Assembly (NCBI GenBank): GCA_944326035.1 | Contig: CALVCS010000010.1 | Coordinates: forward strand, 62,001-126,000 | Length of the DNA stretch: 64,000 nt | From: an uncultured Alistipes sp. | GTDB lineage: Bacteria > Bacteroidota > Bacteroidia > Bacteroidales > Rikenellaceae | Direction of reading: 5' to 3' | Shown: positions 7,385-16,038 of the stretch, one piece after another | Numbering within the stretch: position 1 is the first letter of the stretch | Layout: every line of letters starts with the position of its first letter | Notes under the pieces: generated by a model | Databases searched by the model: none | The model's input: only the letters and a program-made list of their open reading frames with translations | What the model was told of the DNA's origin: nothing | Program-made: the position numbers and the translations under genes

Positions 7385-9829
7385 TTAGAACGGGTAGCCT
7401 ACCCCGAAATTCAGCGAGGTATTTTTCAGTTGGAAGTGTTTGATGACCCAACGTTGGCCGGCGGGTTGGTTGGGGTTGTGGAGTTGGATCCCCCAGTCGA
7501 CGCGGAAGACAAAGAAGTTGAAATCGAACCGCAGTCCCAAGCCGGTGTTGAATCCCAGTTGGCGGTAGAAGGTGTCGAATCGGAAGGTTTCGTCGGATTG
7601 GATGTTCCCCTGGCGGGCGAACCAGATGTTGCCGACATCACAAAACAGCCCCCCATGCAGGATGCCCCATACCGGGAAGCGGAATTCGAGGTTGGTTTCC
7701 AGTTTGAAGTTGCCGACCTGGTGCGGAAAGATCTGCAGGTCGGAGTCACTCTCTTCGAGGGGGCTGTTTCCGGGGCCCAGGGTACGGGCCACCCACCCGC
7801 GCATGCTGTTGATCCCGCCGGCATAAAACATCCGGTCGAACGGCAGGGTCGACGAGTTGCCGTAGGCAAACCCCCATCCGGCATAGAATCGATAGACCAG
7901 ACGGGTCTTTTCGCCCAGGACGAATTGTTTGGCGATGTTGGCGTCGATACGGAAATATTGGGCGAACGGGGTGCCGAAAATCCGGTAGGTCTTTTCGGGG
8001 ATTTCGACCGGTTCGCCGGATTCGGCCTCTTCCGGGGTCGCTTCCACTTTGTGGGCGCCGAACATGCCGTATAGTCCGCTGAGCAGGTTACCGTTGGTTT
8101 CGTAGTTGAAACGCATGTTGAGGTATCCGTTCTGGGCGCCGCGTTGCTGGGTGCTGTAGACGTACGAGCCCGATAAACCGGCGATGACCTGGGATTGATA
8201 ACTCTGTTTTAGGTAGGGGTTATTGAGTTCGTTGAGGAAATCCTGATCGATGCGTTGCAGTTTGATGACGCTGATATCGATGGGGCGCAGCAGGAAGGTC
8301 GAGTGTTTGTGGTCGCCCCATTGATAGCCCCAGGTAATTCCCGAGAGGGTGCGGTGATAGTATTGGCGGTCCTGGATCGTGTAGGAGAGTTCGATTTTGG
8401 TGCGGGGGCTGAAAGCCCGGTTGTATCGGTTGACCGGGAAGGGGGTGAGCAGGGTCGGGAAGGAGAACGACACCGAGGCCCCCACTTCGAACGAGTTGTT
8501 TCGACGATTGGTCTGCCCCTTGCGCAGGAATTCGTATCCGCCATGAATGCTGGCATCGAAGAGCCCCGCTCCCCGGAACAGATTTCGGTTTTGATACCCC
8601 ACTTTGGCAATCAGGGCGAAGTAGTCGTCCGAAAAGGCGCCTTCCATGTCGATCGAGTAGCTCTGACGGGTGGTGGGGGTACACAAGATCTTGCAGTCGA
8701 GATAGCGTTCGGTGGTATAGACGGCCTGTTGGGTGGTGTCGGCCCCCTCCCCTACAAAGGTGACCAGGTTGTCCCCGGAGGTCGAGTCGGCCGATTCGGT
8801 GAAGAGAATGTTGGCCGTACGGAACGAACCCAGGCGAATCAGGTTGTCATAGGTGCGTTGGACGGCTTCGGCGTTGTAGAGGTAGTTGGGATAGAGGTTC
8901 ACGGCCCGTCGCAGGATTTCGGGACGCACATTTTCGCGCATGTCGTAGACAATATGCAGGCCTTTGTAGGAGAGAGTATCCAGTCTGCGTTCGTACAGCG
9001 AGTCGGTGGCTGCCAGCGTGGGGTTGTAGTTCGAAAAGACGTAGATGTTGCGGATACGATAGATTTGGTTGTTTTCCAGGATGGCCTCTCCGTCGGCGTT
9101 GTAGCCGTTCATCGACCGACGTACGACCATGGTCAGGTTGATGATCCGCTCGCCGGGCAAGGAGTCGGCGATGTAGGAGATGTTATTGACCGAGAAGTTG
9201 TAATAGCCCTTGTTTTTCAGATCGTCGGTGATGCGGGCGCGTTCGCGGTCCAGAACGTTGACATCGAAGATGTGGCCGCTTTGGAGGAGACTGGCGGAGG
9301 TGTCGCTCAGAATGACCGAGCGCACGAAATCGTCTCGGAAACGATAGTCGATGCTCCCCAGCCGGTAAGGCTCTCCCTGGTTGACGACGTACGTGACGCG
9401 GGCCTTCCGTTTGAGCGTATCGAGCACATAGCTGCTGCTGGAGTTGAGGAAGCCGCGGCTGTCCATGTAGATTTTCATGCCTTCGGCTGAGGCCCGCGTC
9501 AGGGCCGTGTCCAAAAGCACCGGTTCGTGGCCGATCCGTTTTTTGAGCCGATTCCACCAGGTGTTCCGTTTGGGGTTGGCCTGCATATAGATGGCACTGG
9601 GCAGATTGGTGCCCAGAAAGCGTTTGGCCGGATGTTGGCGGACATATTTATCGAGTTCGGATTGGGTGACCAGCTCCTTTTTGCTGAGGCCGTGATCGCG
9701 TTCGATTTTGATCTCCGTACGGGTGAGCAGGTATGTTCCGGAGGGGATATGGCGGGTTACGCTGCACGAAGAGAGTGCGGTGAGCAGGAGCATTGCCCCC
9801 CAAACAACCAACCATTGTTTCCTGTTCAT
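7385..9829 (-). CDS. tamL: TamL-type BamA/TamA family outer-membrane lipoprotein
   Basis: 814 residues. The N-terminus (hydrophobic segment, then LLTALSSCSVTRH) is a lipoprotein signal with Cys about residue 22, unlike Proteobacterial TamA, and matches the Bacteroidota TamL group. POTRA-like repeats occupy roughly residues 100-420 (for example RARITDDLKNKGYYNFSVNN), followed by a C-terminal Omp85 beta-barrel with GGINSMRGWVARTLGPG and LGLRFDFNFFVFRVDWG. Such proteins insert or assist outer-membrane proteins, usually with TamB; no tamB is in the window. It is the last gene of a nitroreductase - AlaX-like - tamL operon (24-base gap). Confidence 0.88.
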   Translation of the reverse strand: MNRKQWLVVWGAMLLLTALSSCSVTRHIPSGTYLLTRTEIKIERDHGLSKKELVTQSELDKYVRQHPAKRFLGTNLPSAIYMQANPKRNTWWNRLKKRIGHEPVLLDTALTRASAEGMKIYMDSRGFLNSSSSYVLDTLKRKARVTYVVNQGEPYRLGSIDYRFRDDFVRSVILSDTSASLLQSGHIFDVNVLDRERARITDDLKNKGYYNFSVNNISYIADSLPGERIINLTMVVRRSMNGYNADGEAILENNQIYRIRNIYVFSNYNPTLAATDSLYERRLDTLSYKGLHIVYDMRENVRPEILRRAVNLYPNYLYNAEAVQRTYDNLIRLGSFRTANILFTESADSTSGDNLVTFVGEGADTTQQAVYTTERYLDCKILCTPTTRQSYSIDMEGAFSDDYFALIAKVGYQNRNLFRGAGLFDASIHGGYEFLRKGQTNRRNNSFEVGASVSFSFPTLLTPFPVNRYNRAFSPRTKIELSYTIQDRQYYHRTLSGITWGYQWGDHKHSTFLLRPIDISVIKLQRIDQDFLNELNNPYLKQSYQSQVIAGLSGSYVYSTQQRGAQNGYLNMRFNYETNGNLLSGLYGMFGAHKVEATPEEAESGEPVEIPEKTYRIFGTPFAQYFRIDANIAKQFVLGEKTRLVYRFYAGWGFAYGNSSTLPFDRMFYAGGINSMRGWVARTLGPGNSPLEESDSDLQIFPHQVGNFKLETNLEFRFPVWGILHGGLFCDVGNIWFARQGNIQSDETFRFDTFYRQLGFNTGLGLRFDFNFFVFRVDWGIQLHNPNQPAGQRWVIKHFQLKNTSLNFGVGYPF

Positions 9830-9853
9830 GCCGAGGATTGAGTATTCGCAGAG

Positions 9854-10306
9854 TTAGGCGTGGGGCGTGGCGTGGTTCAGCTTGAAGCGGACCCGCAGGA
9901 CGCCCTCTTTCCAGTCGCTGGATACGATGCGCAGCGAGGGGATTTCGCGGGTATTGGCCACGTGGGCCCCGATGCAGGGGCAGGCGTCATACTCGCCGAT
10001 GTGGACGATCCGTACTTCGGTGGCCCCTTCCGGCAATCGGGAGAGGCTGTAACGGGAGGCTGCCTCGTCGACGCTCATCCGTTCGTCCCAGACATCGACA
10101 TGCGATGCGATCTGTTCGTTGACGCTTTTTTCGAGGAGTTGGAGCTCTTCGGGCGTCAGGTTACGGTCGTAATGGAAGTCGCATTTCGATTTTTTCTTCT
10201 CGATGTGGGTCGAAAAGGCCCGTCCGCAACCCAACAGGCGGGCGATCGCTCCGTTGAGCAGATGTTCGGCGCTGTGCATCACCGGGTCGTACTCTTTTTC
10301 ACTCAT
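9854..10306 (-). CDS. Stand-alone alanyl-tRNA editing protein (AlaX-like)
   Basis: 150 residues corresponding to the second additional (editing) domain shared by ThrRS and AlaRS. The zinc-binding HxxxH is HSAEH (residues 11-15) and the CxxxH is within CPCIGAHV near residue 115, so the metal site appears complete. By family knowledge it deacylates mischarged tRNA-Ala in trans; substrate preference (Ser or Gly) cannot be read from the sequence. It is 12 bases after the NfsA-like nitroreductase and 24 bases before tamL; the functional reason for this linkage is unclear. Confidence 0.85.
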   Translation of the reverse strand: MSEKEYDPVMHSAEHLLNGAIARLLGCGRAFSTHIEKKKSKCDFHYDRNLTPEELQLLEKSVNEQIASHVDVWDERMSVDEAASRYSLSRLPEGATEVRIVHIGEYDACPCIGAHVANTREIPSLRIVSSDWKEGVLRVRFKLNHATPHA

Positions 10307-10318
10307 CGGGCGGGTATT

Positions 10319-11065
10319 TTATTGGTTGAAAAACCCCTGTTTCTGAAGGGCTTCGAAATATTTACGGGAGAAAAGCACGTTGTCCGGCGCCGTATAGCGG
10401 CGGTCGGTGAAGATACGGGCCAGGTTGGGCAGTTGATTGGTCGCCAATAACGATTGTGTCTCTTGGGAGGCTTCGCGGTCGGCCCAGATGCGATCGATCG
10501 CGTCGGGGGAATAGTCCTGATAGCGATCGCGATGGATGACGCCTTCCAGCGGCAGACGATCGGTCAGGGGCGGGACGGTTTCCGGATACCCTATCGTGAG
10601 CGTCGTGACGGGCAGAACGCCTTTGGGCAGCTGCAACACGTCGGCGATTTCCAGGGCGTTGTAGGTGGTCGTGCCCAGATAGCAGATCCCTAAGCCTTCG
10701 TGTTCTGCCGCCAGCGCGATATTCTCCGAGGCCAGCAGGGTGTCGATCGCCGCATTGACGAACCATACGAAGTTGTCATAGCAGGGGGTGGCTTCCCGCA
10801 GACGGCACCAGAGCGAGAAACGGTGGATATCGGCACAGCAGGTCAGCACCACGGAGGCCTGGGTCACCATCGGTTGGTTGAAGTGCAGGGGGGCCAATTC
10901 GGATTTGACGGCCGGATCGGTCGTAACGATCAGGCTATATAGTTGCATATTCCCGGTGTTGGAGGCCCGAGTACCGGCGGTTAGGATGCGGGTGAGGATC
11001 TCTTCGGGAATGGGGTCGGATTTGTACTGACGGATGGTACGGTGTTGTTGAATTTCGGGTATCAT
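10319..11065 (-). CDS. NfsA/Frp-like FMN nitroreductase
   Basis: 248 residues, the size of the NfsA/FRP subgroup of oxygen-insensitive NAD(P)H flavin/nitro reductases. It starts MIPEIQQHRTIRQYKSDPIP with the phosphate-binding HRTIRQY; GLGICYLGTTTYN (about residues 125-137) and TTLTIGYPETVPPLTDRLP are the typical FMN/dimer segments, followed by the longer C-terminal extension of this subgroup. It heads an operon with the AlaX-like gene and tamL. The promoter element TATCTTTG ends four bases before the ATG, so the mRNA may be leaderless. Physiological substrate unknown. Confidence 0.85.
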   Translation of the reverse strand: MIPEIQQHRTIRQYKSDPIPEEILTRILTAGTRASNTGNMQLYSLIVTTDPAVKSELAPLHFNQPMVTQASVVLTCCADIHRFSLWCRLREATPCYDNFVWFVNAAIDTLLASENIALAAEHEGLGICYLGTTTYNALEIADVLQLPKGVLPVTTLTIGYPETVPPLTDRLPLEGVIHRDRYQDYSPDAIDRIWADREASQETQSLLATNQLPNLARIFTDRRYTAPDNVLFSRKYFEALQKQGFFNQ

Positions 11066-11069
11066 GAGA

Positions 11070-11077
11070 CAAAGATA
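11070..11077 (-). promoter_or_regulatory. -7 promoter element of the nitroreductase operon
   Basis: TATCTTTG on the minus strand followed by TCTC and the ATG (11063-11065). Transcription would begin at or within a few bases of the start codon. No clear -33 box. Confidence 0.5.
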
Positions 11078-11256
11078 GTGAATAGCGGTTCAGAGGGGCC
11101 TATTCCCCCAATTCACAAATATCCGTTATTTTTTTCAAAGCGGAAAGAGTTTGCCGAAAAATCGCCATATTTGTTATCGGATTTTGCGTACGGGAGAGGG
11201 TGCGGTCCGCGGGGTGGCACCGGAACCGGGAACGTAGTGATTGAAAATCGAGCAAT

Positions 11257-12066
11257 ATGTTGAAATTCAGTAAATATCAGGGAGCCGGGAATGATTTTGT
11301 CCTGATCGATGCCCGTCACGAATCATTCGAGCCGCTGCAAGAACGGGTGGCGGCCTTGTGCGATCGTCATCGAGGCGTGGGAGGCGATGGATTGATGATG
11401 TTGGAAGAGGATACGCAGTCGCAATTTCGGATGCGTTATTTCAATGCCGATGGTGGAGAGGCGACGATGTGTGGAAATGGCGGGAGATGCATCGCCTTGT
11501 TCGCCCATCACCTGGGGATCGGAGGCCTCCACAAGGTGTTTCGGGGCATGGATGGGTTGCATACGGCCGATCTGTTGTCGTTGGATGCCGATGGGAACGG
11601 GGCTACGGTGGCGTTGGGAATGATCGATGTGTCGCACGTGGAACACTTGGGTGCGAGTTATTTTCTCAATACGGGCTCGCCGCATTATGTCGAGTTTGTC
11701 CAGGGGCTGGATGACCTGGACGTGAAAACCCGGGGCGCTCAGTTACGTCACGATCGTCGTTTTGCGGCGGGAGGCGGAACGAACGTCAACTTTGTGGAGT
11801 GGGTGTCGGATGGACACATTCGGGTTCGGACCTTCGAACGCGGGGTGGAAGACGAGACGTTGGCGTGTGGAACCGGAGCGACGGCTTCGGTGTTGGCGGC
11901 CGTGTTGGATCGAGGCAGTCGGCTCTCTCAGTTTCGGGTGGATGTGCCCGGCGGGACCCTGGGCGTGCGCTTTGCGAACCATCACGATGACACGTTTACC
12001 GGAATTGTACTGACCGGTCCGGCCCGTAAGGTGTTTGAGGGCGAGATCGCGGGAAATTTCCTTTAA
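11257..12066 (+). CDS. dapF: Diaminopimelate epimerase
   Basis: 269 residues, normal DapF length. Converts LL- to meso-diaminopimelate for lysine and peptidoglycan. The start MLKFSKYQGAGNDF is the family signature. The two catalytic cysteines are in MCGNGGRC (about residues 71-78) and LACGTGA (about residues 206-212). ATG at 11257. Apparently its own transcription unit; the 191 bases upstream separate it from the divergent nitroreductase. No clear TAnnTTTG promoter seen. Confidence 0.95.
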   Translation: MLKFSKYQGAGNDFVLIDARHESFEPLQERVAALCDRHRGVGGDGLMMLEEDTQSQFRMRYFNADGGEATMCGNGGRCIALFAHHLGIGGLHKVFRGMDGLHTADLLSLDADGNGATVALGMIDVSHVEHLGASYFLNTGSPHYVEFVQGLDDLDVKTRGAQLRHDRRFAAGGGTNVNFVEWVSDGHIRVRTFERGVEDETLACGTGATASVLAAVLDRGSRLSQFRVDVPGGTLGVRFANHHDDTFTGIVLTGPARKVFEGEIAGNFL

Positions 12067-12198
12067 AAAAGTGGATTACGGAGACGGAATTTCAAAAATT
12101 ATCCTTAACATTGTTATAGAGTCATCCTTCATTGGGGGTCCTCAGAATACTTAATGTTAACCGATTAAACGTGTCAAACGTATCATTTTCATTATTTC

Positions 12199-12546
12199 AT
12201 GAAAACAACCAAAGATTTCCGGAGCCGGGGTGGCAATTTCGGTTCCGAGGATTCGCTGAAACGGGCAGCCAAGCTTGATCCTATCAAAAAAAGCGGAAAA
12301 GATCGGCATGTTATGTTCAGCCAGATCGATGAGGAGGAAGATATGGAGTTAATCCGGGTGCGAAAGCAAGCCTCCATCCTGGATTATTTCGATGATGGAG
12401 AAGAGGAGGATCCGGAACTCGACCCGGACGACGACTCGGATGACGAGGCGTGGGAGGATGACGACGAGTTTGAGGAGGAACTGGAAGACGAAGAGGACGA
12501 AGCCGCAGAGGATCTCGGTCAGAGACACGTCTCGATTCGTCGGTAG
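12199..12546 (+). CDS. Small protein with basic N-terminus and Asp/Glu-rich tail
   Basis: 115 residues, not recognised as any family. The N-terminal half is basic (MKTTKDFRSRGGNFGSED, then KSGKDR), the middle is IRVRKQASILDYFDDGEE (about residues 51-68), and residues 64-106 are almost continuous Asp/Glu; it ends basic (RHVSIRR). No signal peptide or membrane span. ATG at 12199 is the first in frame; the frame's codon usage resembles its neighbours. It is followed by its own terminator (12572-12600), supporting a real gene. Possibly a nucleic-acid- or protein-binding acidic protein; function unknown. Confidence 0.7.
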   Translation: MKTTKDFRSRGGNFGSEDSLKRAAKLDPIKKSGKDRHVMFSQIDEEEDMELIRVRKQASILDYFDDGEEEDPELDPDDDSDDEAWEDDDEFEEELEDEEDEAAEDLGQRHVSIRR

Positions 12547-12571
12547 ATAAGATTCCCCGAGCGGGACAGAG

Positions 12572-12600
12572 AATGGTCGCTGGTAGAGCGGCCATTTTTT
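12572..12600 (+). terminator. Intrinsic terminator after the acidic protein gene
   Basis: Nine-pair stem (12572-12580 with 12588-12596, one T.G wobble), seven-base loop, T-run to 12600. Confidence 0.7.
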
Positions 12601-12748
12601 CCGGGTGGAACGACCATTTTTCGCAAGAATCAGCCGATACGGGGGCGTGTCGGGAGGTCGGACACCAAGGGGGCGTGACGACGTCAGGAAGAGAGCTCCC
12701 CGGAAAGAAAGATGTTAGAAGGGATATTTAGTCGTATTTCAATAGCTT

Positions 12749-13576
12749 ATGGAAAAATTTATTGTGGCCGACGGAACGGCTTTGCGAATCAGTGACCGCG
12801 GGAAACAAGGCCCGGTCTTGGTTCTTTTGCACGGGTATCTCGAATCGTTGGAGGTATGGGAAGATTTTACGACCTTGCTGACCCCCCATTTCCGGGTCAT
12901 TGCGATCGATATTCCCGGACACGGAATCTCGCAGGTGAAGGGCGAGGTCCATACGATGGAATTTGTGGCCGATGTCCTCAAAGGGGTGCTCGATAAGCTG
13001 GAAATCGATCGGTGTTGTGTGGTGGGTCACTCCATGGGGGGCTATGTAGCGGAGGCTTTTGCGGCGGCCTATCCGGAACGTTTATGGGGGTTGGTGTTGT
13101 TTCATTCGACGCCGAATCCCGATACCGAAGAGAAAAAAGCGGATCGTCGCCGAGAAATCGAACTGATTCGGGCCGGCAAGAAGGAGACGATCGCGACTTT
13201 ATTTGCTCCGAAAGGATTTGCCGAGGTGAATCGCCAACGACTGCGCGAACGGATCGCTCAGCAGGAAGAGCTCATCAGCATGAGTGAAGACGAGGGGATC
13301 ATCGCTTTGTTGGGCGGTTTGATCCAGCGCAAAGATCAAAACGAGATGTTGCGGAAACTGGCGGTTCCCCAACTGTTTATTTTCGGGCGCATGGATGTGT
13401 TCATTCCGATCGAAAAGGCGGCGGAGATCATTGCAGCTCAACCCCAGGCCGAAGTGGCTTGGCTGGAACATTCGGGGCATATGGGTTTTATCGAAGAACC
13501 GGAACGATCGGCAGAAATCTTGACGGAATTTTGTTTGCGGGTAGCGGCTCAAGCCCAGCCGGCTCCGGCTTTGTAG
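12749..13576 (+). CDS. Alpha/beta-fold hydrolase
   Basis: 275 residues, single-domain alpha/beta hydrolase. The oxyanion-region HG is in LVLLHGYLES (about residue 28), the nucleophile elbow is VGHSMGGY (Ser near residue 93), the acid is probably Asp in FGRMDVFIP (about residue 213) and the His in EHSGHMGF (about residue 242), so the triad looks complete. Related to small esterases/peroxidases/C-C hydrolases; substrate cannot be assigned. No signal peptide, so cytoplasmic. Stands alone between the acidic protein gene and dnaX (convergent). Confidence 0.85.
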   Translation: MEKFIVADGTALRISDRGKQGPVLVLLHGYLESLEVWEDFTTLLTPHFRVIAIDIPGHGISQVKGEVHTMEFVADVLKGVLDKLEIDRCCVVGHSMGGYVAEAFAAAYPERLWGLVLFHSTPNPDTEEKKADRRREIELIRAGKKETIATLFAPKGFAEVNRQRLRERIAQQEELISMSEDEGIIALLGGLIQRKDQNEMLRKLAVPQLFIFGRMDVFIPIEKAAEIIAAQPQAEVAWLEHSGHMGFIEEPERSAEILTEFCLRVAAQAQPAPAL

Positions 13577-13905
13577 CGGGGGACCGAGGACGGGCATCAG
13601 ATAGATACGTTGTTGGGCGTGAGGGACACAAAGGAGGAAAAGCTCCCTTCGAGCATCGTGCACACTCCGTGAATAGCCAAGTGCGTTTATGCTCCGGCCC
13701 TTCCAACCCCTGTTTACGCAAAGTCAGGGGGTTGGTAAGGTCTGGGGATTTACGCACAGGCGGGGATTTGTGCAAGATCTGGGAATTTACTAAAGCTCTG
13801 GGGGTTGTGTAAGGTTGGAAGTCGTCTCCTCCATTTCCCGATTTATTCTATAAATTTCAACGGCTTGCGCAGAAAATAGCCTTTCCGAAAAAGACGCTCA
13901 AGAGG
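13577..13905. other. Convergent intergenic region with degenerate repeats
   Basis: 329 bases between the converging hydrolase and dnaX genes. No open frame or RNA gene I can support. The second half holds the degenerate tandem array at 13722-13813. Confidence 0.6.
13722..13813. repeat. Degenerate ~19-base tandem array, five units
   Basis: Units of 18, 19, 17, 19 and 19 bases start at 13722, 13740, 13759, 13776 and 13795. Each is built as (G)nTC(T)GGGG(A)TTT.. followed by a purine-rich end, e.g. TCTGGGGATTTACGCACA and TCTGGGAATTTACTAAA. A further partial unit may precede it at 13706-13721. Conservation between units is partial. Confidence 0.55.
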
Positions 13906-15897
13906 TTATTCTACATCCAGTTCCAACTGCTTACGCAGGGTGGTCAGCAGGGGATTTTTTTGCGTCAGATAGCGGAGACGGTCTTCGACTTTGATCGGTT
14001 TTAACCCTTTGGGATCGGCCGCGATCTTCACGTCGAATTCGATGGGAACGTGCAGTCCGCTGATTTCGGTCAGCTGCATTTTCATCTCGCTGAGCGAATG
14101 CATCAACTCGTCGTATGACGATTCGTTGGGGACCTTGAGCAACACCCGATTGCCGGTGACGGTCGCCTCCTGAAAAATATTCCCCATGCGGGGTCGTTTC
14201 TCCATCAAGCTTCGGGCAAAACGTGCACATCCTTGCGTCAGAGTCTCTTCCACCGTGTCGTCGATCTCGGTCGATTCCTCTTCGGCCATTGTGTCCTCTT
14301 CCGATTCGGGGGCATCGGAGGTGACGTCGGGTTGCGGATCGTTGAGGATGGAGAGAATCGAACGTCCCGAAAGAATCGACGTCGGACGGGAGGCGGTTGC
14401 GGTCGATATTTCCCCCTGTCCGAATGCCGTAGAGGCAGCGGCCGCGGGGGTATGGGTCGGCGAGGCCGGTTGGGAGGTATGAGGCGCAGCGAGGGGGGTG
14501 GAGGCCGGTGCGGCCGGGGAGACGGTTGGATGGGCGGAGGCTATCGGGGTCGATCGCTCCATCGTTTGTGCCGTTCGTATACTCGTAGACGGTTGAGAAG
14601 TGGGCGTGGATGGAGCCGTCGGAGCTCCTGCTGTATGAACCGTCGGATGGGGTGACGAGGGTACGGTCGGTGTCGGCGGAGGGGTGACATGACCCGACGT
14701 TCTGCCTGTCGGATGTTGTGCCGGAGTTGGCTGGGCCGGGCTGTGCGGAGAGGCTTGTCCCCGGAGTGGAGGCAGTTGAGGGGTTAGGGTGTCGTCATTT
14801 TTTTTTTGACCGAGTCCGCAAAGGGTCATCAGGCCCAGTTCTACGTGCAAGCGTTGATTGGAGGCTGTTCGCAGCGAAGAATCCACGGCCGTCAGTAGGT
14901 TGATGCCCTCGAAAAGCAGCGGGATCGGACATCGGGCGGCTTGGGTTTTGTATCGCTCGGCCACACTGCCGGTGACCTCCAGCAGCGGGAGGGTCTGGGG
15001 ATTCTTGCACATCAGCAGGTCGCGGAAATGGCTGTTGAGGCCCGCAACGAAGGTCTGGCCCGAAAAGCCCTTGCGCAGCACCTCGTCGAAGAGCAGCAGG
15101 GCCTGGGTGTAGTCGCCGGCGAGGATGTCGTCGGTTACCTTAAAATAGGTGTCGTAATCCAGCACATTGAGCGTGGCGGCCACTTCGGATACCGTCAGAC
15201 GGTTCCCGCAGAAAGAGACCACCTTGTCGAACATCGACAGGGCATCACGCATTCCGCCATCGGCTTTTTGGGCGATGACGTGCAACGATTCGTCGTCATA
15301 GCTCACTCCCTCCTGCGAAGCGATGTATTTGAGGTATTCCACCGTATCTTCGACTCGGATGCGATTGAAGTCGTAAATCTGACAACGGGACAGAATCGTC
15401 GGGATAATTTTGTGCTTTTCGGTGGTTGCCAGGATAAAGACGGCATGAGCAGGCGGTTCTTCCAAGGTCTTCAGAAAGGCGTTGAAGGCCTGCAGGGAGA
15501 GCATGTGCACTTCGTCGATGATATAGACGCTGTAACGTCCGACCTGCGGGGGAATACGGACCTGATCGGTCAGGTTACGGATGTCGTCCACCGAGTTGTT
15601 GGAGGCGGCATCCAGCTCATGGATATTGAACGAGCGGCCCTCGTTGAAGGCACGGCAGGATTCGCATTCGTTGCAGGCTTCTCCGTCGGCGGTAAGGTGT
15701 TGACAGTTGATCGCCTTGGCGAAGATGCGGGCGCAGGTGGTTTTCCCTACCCCTCTCGGTCCGCAGAACAGATAGGCATGCGCCAACTGCGAACGTAAGA
15801 TCGCATTTTTGAGCGTCGAGGTGATGTGTTTCTGTCCGATGACCGATTGAAACGTCGACGGGCGGTATTTACGGGCCGATACGATGAAGTTTTCCAT
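13906..15897 (-). CDS. dnaX: DNA polymerase III subunit gamma/tau
   Basis: 663 residues. Clamp-loader ATPase: Walker A GPRGVGKT at about residues 46-53, zinc-module cysteines in CQHLTADGEACNECESC (about 64-80), Walker B IIDEVHML, sensor ATTEKHKIIPTILSRCQ. Domain III follows, then a long Pro/Thr/Ser/Ala-rich linker (about residues 365-510) and a C-terminal tau-like domain ending in TTLRKQLELDVE. I see no obvious slippage run for programmed gamma synthesis; there is an eight-base A tract on the coding strand (complement of 14798-14806 T-rich stretch, inside the GQKKNDD segment) that could be checked. Promoter element at 15987-15994. Confidence 0.94.
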   Translation of the reverse strand: MENFIVSARKYRPSTFQSVIGQKHITSTLKNAILRSQLAHAYLFCGPRGVGKTTCARIFAKAINCQHLTADGEACNECESCRAFNEGRSFNIHELDAASNNSVDDIRNLTDQVRIPPQVGRYSVYIIDEVHMLSLQAFNAFLKTLEEPPAHAVFILATTEKHKIIPTILSRCQIYDFNRIRVEDTVEYLKYIASQEGVSYDDESLHVIAQKADGGMRDALSMFDKVVSFCGNRLTVSEVAATLNVLDYDTYFKVTDDILAGDYTQALLLFDEVLRKGFSGQTFVAGLNSHFRDLLMCKNPQTLPLLEVTGSVAERYKTQAARCPIPLLFEGINLLTAVDSSLRTASNQRLHVELGLMTLCGLGQKKNDDTLTPQLPPLRGQASPHSPAQPTPAQHPTGRTSGHVTPPPTPTVPSSPHPTVHTAGAPTAPSTPTSQPSTSIRTAQTMERSTPIASAHPTVSPAAPASTPLAAPHTSQPASPTHTPAAAASTAFGQGEISTATASRPTSILSGRSILSILNDPQPDVTSDAPESEEDTMAEEESTEIDDTVEETLTQGCARFARSLMEKRPRMGNIFQEATVTGNRVLLKVPNESSYDELMHSLSEMKMQLTEISGLHVPIEFDVKIAADPKGLKPIKVEDRLRYLTQKNPLLTTLRKQLELDVE

Positions 15898-15986
15898 GCT
15901 AGTTGTTTCGTGCGGGGGACGATAGCCTCTTGGGGTTTAGAGGAATCTGTAACCCGGCGAACGGGAGGCTTCCCCACGACGTGCAC

Positions 15987-15994
15987 CAAAGATA
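15987..15994 (-). promoter_or_regulatory. -7 promoter element of dnaX
   Basis: TATCTTTG on the minus strand, about 90 bases before the dnaX ATG and in the gap after the sulfatase stop. No clear -33 box. Confidence 0.45.
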
Positions 15995-16038
15995 CGAAAA
16001 TTTTAGAAATAATCGGTCGCTCGGGCGCGGGTTTCCGG

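Noticed and set aside
5810..8074. 754-codon open frame on the plus strand opposite rnr and tamL
   Set aside because: It spans the boundary of two strongly supported minus-strand genes, and its translation shows no domain. Codon bias of the real genes leaves few reverse-strand stops.
8255..9490. 411-codon plus-strand frame opposite tamL
   Set aside because: Antisense shadow; no recognisable features.
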